Part shown: piece after piece, positions 58,370 to 64,000 of the stretch
How positions within the stretch are numbered: position 1 is the first letter of the stretch
How the letters are laid out: every line of letters starts with the position of its first letter
Assembly: GCA_021234155.1 (NCBI GenBank)
Contig: JAJEKV010000092.1
Coordinates: 494,001-558,000 of the forward strand
Origin: Isoetes taiwanensis
Taxonomy: Eukaryota; Streptophyta; Lycopodiopsida; Isoetales; Isoetaceae
Length of the DNA: 64,000 nt
Reading direction: 5' to 3'
The notes under the pieces: model-generated
The model's input: the letters and a program-made list of their open reading frames with translations, nothing else
The model's database searches: none
Told to the model about the DNA's origin: nothing
Program-made: the position numbers and the translations under genes

Positions 58370-59264
58370 GGTGGTCAGCTAGCTTCGTGGGAGTTCTTTT
58401 GAGCTCGCTTTCGCCTGAGGGGCAGTGACCGGGCTATTTGGAAACACGTGGCAGGGAGTATTCCGCTACACATACCTATAGTCCCTCAGGATGATGTGTG
58501 CAGGTTTGGAAGGTTCATCCGGATGTTGTGTCTCCTTGCTTTGTGCGGTCTTCTTACCGGGTGCTGGCTATTCATGACACACTGCCCCCTTCAGGCAAGT
58601 GGTCTCTGCAGCTTCCGAGTTCTCGATGGCGCTCGGTTTGGACGTGGACATGGAGCTCACTTCCCCCACCGAAGGTTAGGGTGCTTCTGTGGCAGGTGGT
58701 GCACCATTGTATCAGGGTGAATGCCCTTGTGAGTCGGTTTAGGCCGGGTGTGAGCCCTCTCTGCCCTTGTTGTGGCCTTCATCGTGAGACTGTGGAGCAT
58801 TGTCTGGTTTTATGCCCTCACTTGCAGGCTGCCTGGGATTGGGTTAGGGCTCTGTTTCAGGTGAGATTGACTAGCCAGCAGTTGCTGCTTCATGTGTATC
58901 CTGGTGCTTGGCCGCTCTTGCGGCAGCAAGCGTTGCATCTGTGCGTGGCTTGATTGGTGTGGCTGATTTGGAAGCGGCGGCGGTTGTGGATCTTTCAGGG
59001 GATTCAGCAGCCTGCAGCCTCTCTAAGCTTTCTGGTGTTCCCGGGAGTAGTAGATCGGAAGTTTGCCATTTGGCGGGACTTCTTGGGTGTTGTCGATGGT
59101 GACGGTCGGTTTGTACAGCAGTAGAGTTGCAGTTTTTCTGTGAGTTTGTTGTGGAGTGTCGAGGTATCACTGTCTCTTTGGGGCAGTTCTCCTTCCTCCT
59201 CACTTGCTTTGTAACATTACCATTCTTTTAATATATTGATGACACAGTTCTTCAAAAAAAAAAA
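58370..59264 (+). mobile_element. 5'-truncated L1 LINE with 17-bp TSD
   Basis: The insertion is flanked by aacaaaggaaaccaacc at 58353-58369 and 59265-59281 and ends in a poly(A). A plus-strand frame (58498-58953) reads PPPKVRVLLWQVVHHCIRVN, then SPLCPCCGLHRETVEHCLVL and HLQAAWDWV. This is the zf-RVT zinc-binding domain of plant L1-type LINEs, with its CxxC...HCxxxC pattern. About 0.9 kb remains; reverse transcriptase and endonuclease are missing. Its higher GC content contrasts with the purine-rich host element. Confidence 0.95.
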
Positions 59265-59805
59265 AACAAAGGAAACCAACCCAACTGAGCTTATGAAAAA
59301 AGAGACCTTAATGGATGAATAAGGATACAACAAGACGATTGGGCTAACAAAACGGGTGGAGTATCAGAAGAGAACTGAGAGACGCGGCATAAAAAGAAAC
59401 AAAGGAGACTATTAAAGAACTAGTCGAGCAAAAGAAGAGCAACAGAGTGAAGCCATGACCAAAGTGATGGAACAACGAGATATCAAGACAAAAACAATAA
59501 AGAAGGAACAACAATAGCCAAATGGACGAATGAAACCAAAATATGACTATTAATGCAAATAGAATGAACCACAAGTAGACAAATGGAACAAAAATTGGAA
59601 CATCAAAGCAAATAAAGCAGTTCATAAGTTTGATAGGGAAAAGAATCAAGACACTTGAATAAAACCCATGGAGGGGCCAACGGAGCAAAAAACACACAAG
59701 AGATTATCGAAAGTGACGTGGAATAAAAGGGAGGGAGGGCATGGAGCTAATGAGCCAAATGAAATAAATCTGGAAATATCATTTATGGAATAAACGAAGC
59801 AAGTA

Positions 59806-59868
59806 GGAAGGAAGGAAGGAAGGAAGGTACTTTTATCATCCACGGAGACCAATCGGTCTATGGGACCC
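59806..59868 (-). mobile_element. (TTCC)-tailed LINE 3' end, very short copy
   Basis: On the minus strand it reads GGGTCCCATAGACCGATTGG, TCTCCGTGGATGATAAAAGT, then ACCTTCCTTCCTTCC. This is the best-preserved of the three copies of this 3' end. About 60 bases are recognisable. Confidence 0.85.
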
Positions 59869-61489
59869 AAAGTGACGAGAAAAATAGTAACTAGAGAGCA
59901 TACCAAAAAAGGTCCAGATTTTAGTGAATCCCTAAAGCCAGGAAGACAAAAGAAGAAATGGCCAACAGAGACAAATAGAGGCAAAGGCACAAAGGACATC
60001 AATGTATAACTGAGTAAGAATCTAAATGCACATAGTCCCCGACATGATAAGAAAAAGAATGGAACTATAAATAGCAACAATCAAAATCCAAGAAGCACTT
60101 AAGAATGAATGACACAAAGCTTCACAAAAATAACGCCAACCAAAACCAGACCATTGAAACTAACAAGAGGGCATAGAAATGAGACAATAGTGCACTAAAG
60201 AAGATCAAACATCTAAGATAGAACCATGCGAAGAACATACATGCGTACATATTCATCGAGATCCATATTAGTCGACAAAACAACAATAAGAAAGCCCATA
60301 AATGACCAAGAATGATGAAATAAAATGATGCAAACTGAATGATATAAAGAAACAATGTGCAAGTATGGACTAAATGCATTAAAATAAAAAGAATAAAAGT
60401 AAATAAAATAAATAAATGCATTAAAATGTAACCATGTACTTGGATCAACTAAACGAAAGATGAGACAAAATATGAAGATCGAACTCCATCCAAAACTAAA
60501 TTCTAATGTACTGTTACCTATCCCCAATATAATCTATGATTAGTTTAATCATGTGAAAAAACAGAGCATCGAAAGAAAAAACCTCTAAGACACTCTTAGA
60601 GACCCAATGAACCATGAATGGGAGCATATCAACCTATCAAATCAACATGATCGGCTATAAAAAGATCATATGTCGTGAGTAAATGTAAAATGACTTAATC
60701 CACCTATGAGAGACAAAGGAGCTATGAAGAGGAAGCAAGGCTATTACTATTGGAAGTGCAAACAAAGCCTAGAAGTCATAGGATTAACAGAAGAATGACA
60801 CTGGAAGGGACCACCAAAACCAATCAAGAAAGCTCCAGTATGAATAAAATGGAAAAGGCAATGGAAAGTTACAATGAAAGAGCAATCTGAGCCACCAACC
60901 CAGACAGGGCAACCAACCTTGAACAAACAAAAAAATCAAATAATAAAGGAGTTCCATTAAAATGGGATTCTTATACGACTCAAATCGATCTAAAAAGTGT
61001 CAGGACACCTCTAGCAAATGATTCTAGAAGTGATCTCTATATAGATATGTACCATATGAGCCAAAAAAGGCAAATAATCATCCATGTGAATCCATAAGAC
61101 TAGACGCTAGATCCATGTTTGTGCACTAATCTAATACAAATTAATCTAGATCCATGCCTATGCACTGTTTGATATGAACCGGTCCAACAACCTCAGGAGT
61201 TTGGACCATAGCCCATAGATGCCGCTGAAAACTCCAGTGAAAACAAAAACATATAATCGGAGAAATACGAGAGAACAAAGGACTTAGTAATAACCATAGA
61301 AAGCCCCAAGCTGACAAGAAGACTAATGCTATATTCTGGAAAAAAATAAGAACCACAGGAAGAATGATCGCCCATAGCTGACGACACCGCTACCTCATGC
61401 TTGACCAAGGCGTGAGAGCTGACGCAAGACCTGGAACCTATTGCCTAACCAAAGTATACCTCAAAAATGTCAGAAAAATGCCACAATTG

Positions 61490-62140
61490 GACAATCATGT
61501 AAAAAAGAAAATAACACAGCAACATATGAACTGAGCTACATGAACCTGCAGAAGAAGGTGAACAATCTCTGTCAGACATAGTATTCAAGCTAGACATCAT
61601 AGGCTTAGGAAAAACATATGAGGTAATGGAAACGAAAGAAAAAACCTTGTGGCAAAAAAGAAATGCACAAGTGCACATGACAATAGCAAAACAGAATACA
61701 TGCATATAATAATGGAGAATGAAACCAGGTATGTAAAAGGAAATGAAGAAAATAACACAGCAAATGTGAACAGAGCTACATCAACCTGCAGAAAAAGGTC
61801 AACAACACGTGCCAGATGTAGCATTCAAGCTTGACATAATAGGAACGACAAAACCAAATGAGGTAAATGGTTTGAAACGAAAGGAAAAAATGCATGACAA
61901 AAAGAGAATGCACAAGCACATGAGAAAGTCCTAAATTAGACTACATGCGTATAATAATGGAGAGAATGAACCAAGCTATGTAAAAGGGGACGAAGAAGGT
62001 AACACAACAAGATGTGAACTGAGCTACAACAACCTGTAGAAAATGGTCAAGAATGTATATGCCAAACATAGCATTCAAGTTAGATATAATAGGTTGGGCA
62101 ACATCAAGAAAGAATATGCATGCAGAATCGATGTGCAAGA
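61490..62140. repeat. ~245-bp tandem repeat, 2.7 copies
   Basis: The landmark ACACAGCAA followed by TGAAC-GAGCTAC occurs at about 61514, 61755 and 62002, giving periods of 241 and 247 bases. Other shared landmarks are ATAATAATGGAGA, GCATTCAAG and GACATAATAGG or variants. It lies at the right side of unit B and looks like the clearest part of a wider, decayed array. Confidence 0.85.
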
Positions 62141-62682
62141 CATAACAAAGTATGAGGTGATTCTAACCTGGTAAATCAAATCTGGTGTCCCTAGGCAAAG
62201 CAAAGGATGGAGAAACTGGATCCTAGCCCTGGAGCCTCCGAGCCTTGTTATTCTTCTCATACTATATTTGTACTGATGTGCAGGGCACCCAACATCCTTG
62301 ACGGGTAATTTGCTTTTTGGGCATTGACTTTGCAGGTTACTTTTGGGAGTATCTTAGTTGTCACAAGGCGAAAGGTCACGCTTCATTATTGGGGGCGCTT
62401 TGCCATCCCGAATTCTTGGCTGACATATGCTAAAGGTCGAGCATCCCCTTTTTTGGGTGCTTCAACTTTGTTTTGATGCGACGTATATCAAGTTATCTCC
62501 ATTCTATATCTCGTATTCGTCATGCTCTCGATGATTGTCTACTTTCAAAGCATTTAATTTTCAAGTTTCAAAGTTTTCTAATAAGGGGATCCAGTTGTAT
62601 TCAATGATTTTACAAAGCTCAATGAGAACACCACTTCACTTCGGCCACTTGATTGTGTCATAGAACCCATCCTAGGAATAGC

Positions 62683-63226
62683 CTATTTGTATTAAAACAA
62701 TGGTTCAGAACACTAACTATTGGTTTTATTAAGCTAGATTGTCTGTTGCAAAGAATAATGACATTGACTGATTTCAAATGCCAAAATCTGCTACTAGCAA
62801 AAATAGGCATCGATCCGAGCCATCGGATCCGCATTCTGGAAAGAGACGAGCAACTATATATGCACTATTCATTCTTGTGGTGGGTTATCTTGTATAAGTA
62901 AATATCTATAAAGTGGTTGCATTGAGAAGTCTAATTGCAATATGCAAACTCCACGTTGTCACGTCGGGTAAAAAATTTGCATCACCCAGATCCCACCTTT
63001 CTATTCTATTCTATTCTGTTCGTTTGAGTTCCTTCTCAAACAATCACAATCAAAAGACCACAATTGGTATCTTTGCTGAACTTGCAGCTCTTATACCATA
63101 GCAGACTTTGGATTGAAATCTTGTACCCTACAATCTATACTTTTACCTCGTAATCTGTTCGTGCATATATTTATATTTAATATAAATGCTATTATACAGA
63201 TGTACATGCCATAAAATGGCCTGGTA
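62683..63226. other. Spacer and beta-glucosidase 3' flank
   Basis: AT-rich. The part next to 63226 is the expected 3' UTR of the minus-strand beta-glucosidase gene; no certain polyadenylation signal is assigned. An ATTCT run (CTATTCTATTCTATTCTGTTC) stands near 63000. Confidence 0.4.
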
Positions 63227-64000
63227 TCACTCCATTCTAAGAGCGCCAGCAGACGTCTCCGGTTGAATGTTAGGTTCTAAAAATCTTTTGTACCAAGAGG
63301 CTGATGCTTTTGGATGGCGTTTGAGATTGTCAGTCCGATCCACATAGTACAGCCCATAATTCATTGTGTAGCCAAGGTTCCATTCCCAATTATCAAGTAG
63401 AGACCATGCAAAATATGCTTTGACATTGGTTCCTTCCCTGTCCAATCTTCTGTTAGGTGGCGAAAATAAAAAGCAATAACTATATTGTTTATTACGTTAC
63501 CTGATGGCAGTGGCTAAAGTACGAAGATAGTCTCTCATATAATTGATACGCCACCAATCAAACCGCCCATCACTTGCATTACCAGGTACATTGCTTGGAT
63601 CTCTAACACCTGAGAACATGGCATAAAGATGTCAAGACTTTAGGACATGATTATCACCGTAAACTGGCACCATAATTTTCAAATTACAAGCAATTAACTC
63701 ACCATTTTCTGTAATAACCAAAGTTGGGTTGTTATAATGGCGTTTAATATGCTGGAGCAACATCTTGAAACCCCATGGCAATATGTATTGACCATTAACT
63801 TCTGGTCCAATAACTCGTCCACTCATGTTTCCTGCCACTTCAACTCTGGTGTCCTTGTAATACCCCACTAGAGCCATGTCTATTCCCTCTGGTTTATAGC
63901 TAGGAGAGGCCTCTCTTGCATACAGTGAAGTATAATGGTTGATCCCCACATAGTCTACTGAGCCTTTAAGTGCTACAGACTCTTCCTTGCTGAACTTTGG
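63227..64000 (-). CDS. Family 1 beta-glucosidase, 3' part (window-truncated)
   Basis: Three exons are visible: 63703-64000 (continues beyond the window), 63501-63609 and 63227-63449, joined by GT-AG introns of 93 and 51 bases. Phases are consistent (1, then 2), giving 209 residues to a TGA. GH1 enzymes hydrolyse beta-glucosides by a double-displacement mechanism. The first exon has VDYVGINHYTSLYAREASPS and ends in LVITENG, holding the catalytic nucleophile glutamate; the glycine codon is split by the intron. Then come DGRFDWWRINYMRDYLRTLA and KAYFAWSLLDNWEWNLGYTM followed by NYGLYYVD, the conserved sugar-binding SLLDNWEW-GY motif. The acid/base TFNEP motif lies beyond the window. No damage is seen. 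Substrate and location cannot be told from this part. Confidence 0.96.

Larger units (their letters stand above)
57301..62682. mobile_element. Inverted-repeat unit B (5.4 kb), purine-rich
   Basis: GCATTCCTAGGATGGGTCCT and the rest of 57301-57341 match the reverse complement of 62641-62682 with two differences (41-42 bp). Between the ends, the plus strand is strongly purine-rich. The minus strand therefore shows long hydrophobic frames made of F, L, S and Y that carry no family motif and are best read as compositional artefacts. The unit contains two inserted LINE pieces and two tandem arrays. No transposase was recognised. The sequence is repetitive at a loose scale of about 250 bases. Confidence 0.6.

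Noticed and set aside
56475-62260. Long minus-strand frames rich in F, L, S and Y that look like membrane proteins
   Set aside because: They follow from the purine-rich plus strand, overlap in several frames at once, have no conserved motifs, and cross tandem repeats.
1-64000. CRISPR arrays, bacterial operons, viral or toxin genes
   Set aside because: Repeats here are tandem or transposon-derived without regular spacers. Genes are split plant genes, and no viral or toxin protein was recognised beyond ordinary retrotransposon pol.

Overview
The window reads as nuclear DNA of a land plant with a large, repeat-filled genome. The evidence is GT-AG split plant genes (a mitochondrial-type ribosomal protein L9, a family 1 beta-glucosidase), plant gene relics (PPR, LHT amino-acid transporter, AP-4 beta-adaptin, ATL-like RING-H2, DUF547, presenilin), Ty1/copia, hAT, LINE and tRNA-derived SINE elements, and long AT-rich spacers. 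Gene density is very low, about two intact-looking genes in 64 kb. The mix would suit a fern, lycophyte or gymnosperm, but that is inference only; nothing here fixes the species.

Layout. 1-5 kb: spacer, a 113-bp foldback element, duplicated AT-rich units and a 0.9-kb degenerate AGATTC satellite. 5.2-7.5 kb: a hAT element with a perfect 8-bp target-site duplication (TSD). 7.5-20 kb: spacer holding decayed pieces of host genes, all on the minus strand (PPR, DUF547, TRA1/TRRAP-like, a second PPR, presenilin), plus a primer-binding-site/LTR remnant. 20-24.2 kb: two near-identical 431-bp direct repeats enclosing an unprocessed LHT transporter pseudogene. 25.7-27.1 kb: the intact five-exon bL9 gene (minus). 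28.3-31.9 kb: a 5'-truncated Ty1/copia element (plus) carrying a SINE with an 18-bp TSD. 32.9-33.8 kb: AP-4 beta pseudogene. 34.3-41.2 kb: a region bounded by long inverted repeats, with a decayed hAT transposase, a RING-H2 relic and a minus-strand LINE with a 16-bp TSD. 43.1-43.3 kb: a second 3' end of the copia family, in opposite orientation. 44.1-46.8 kb: another hAT transposase relic. 48.1-50.5 kb: a decayed LINE ending in a (TTCC)n tail, a tail family seen twice more. 54.7-62.7 kb: two inverted-repeat-bounded units meeting in a hairpin near 57.27 kb, strongly purine-rich on the plus strand, with tandem repeats and an L1-type LINE 3' end with a 17-bp TSD. 63.2-64 kb: the 3' part of an intact beta-glucosidase gene (minus) that runs off the window.

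The genes do not form a pathway. bL9 serves organellar translation and the beta-glucosidase hydrolyses glucosides; the rest is transposon activity and decayed gene copies. The strongest sequence-level results are four exact TSDs dating separate insertion events, a shared 3' tail between a SINE and a LINE, a dispersed 49-bp double-hairpin repeat, and the cluster of same-strand host-gene fragments.
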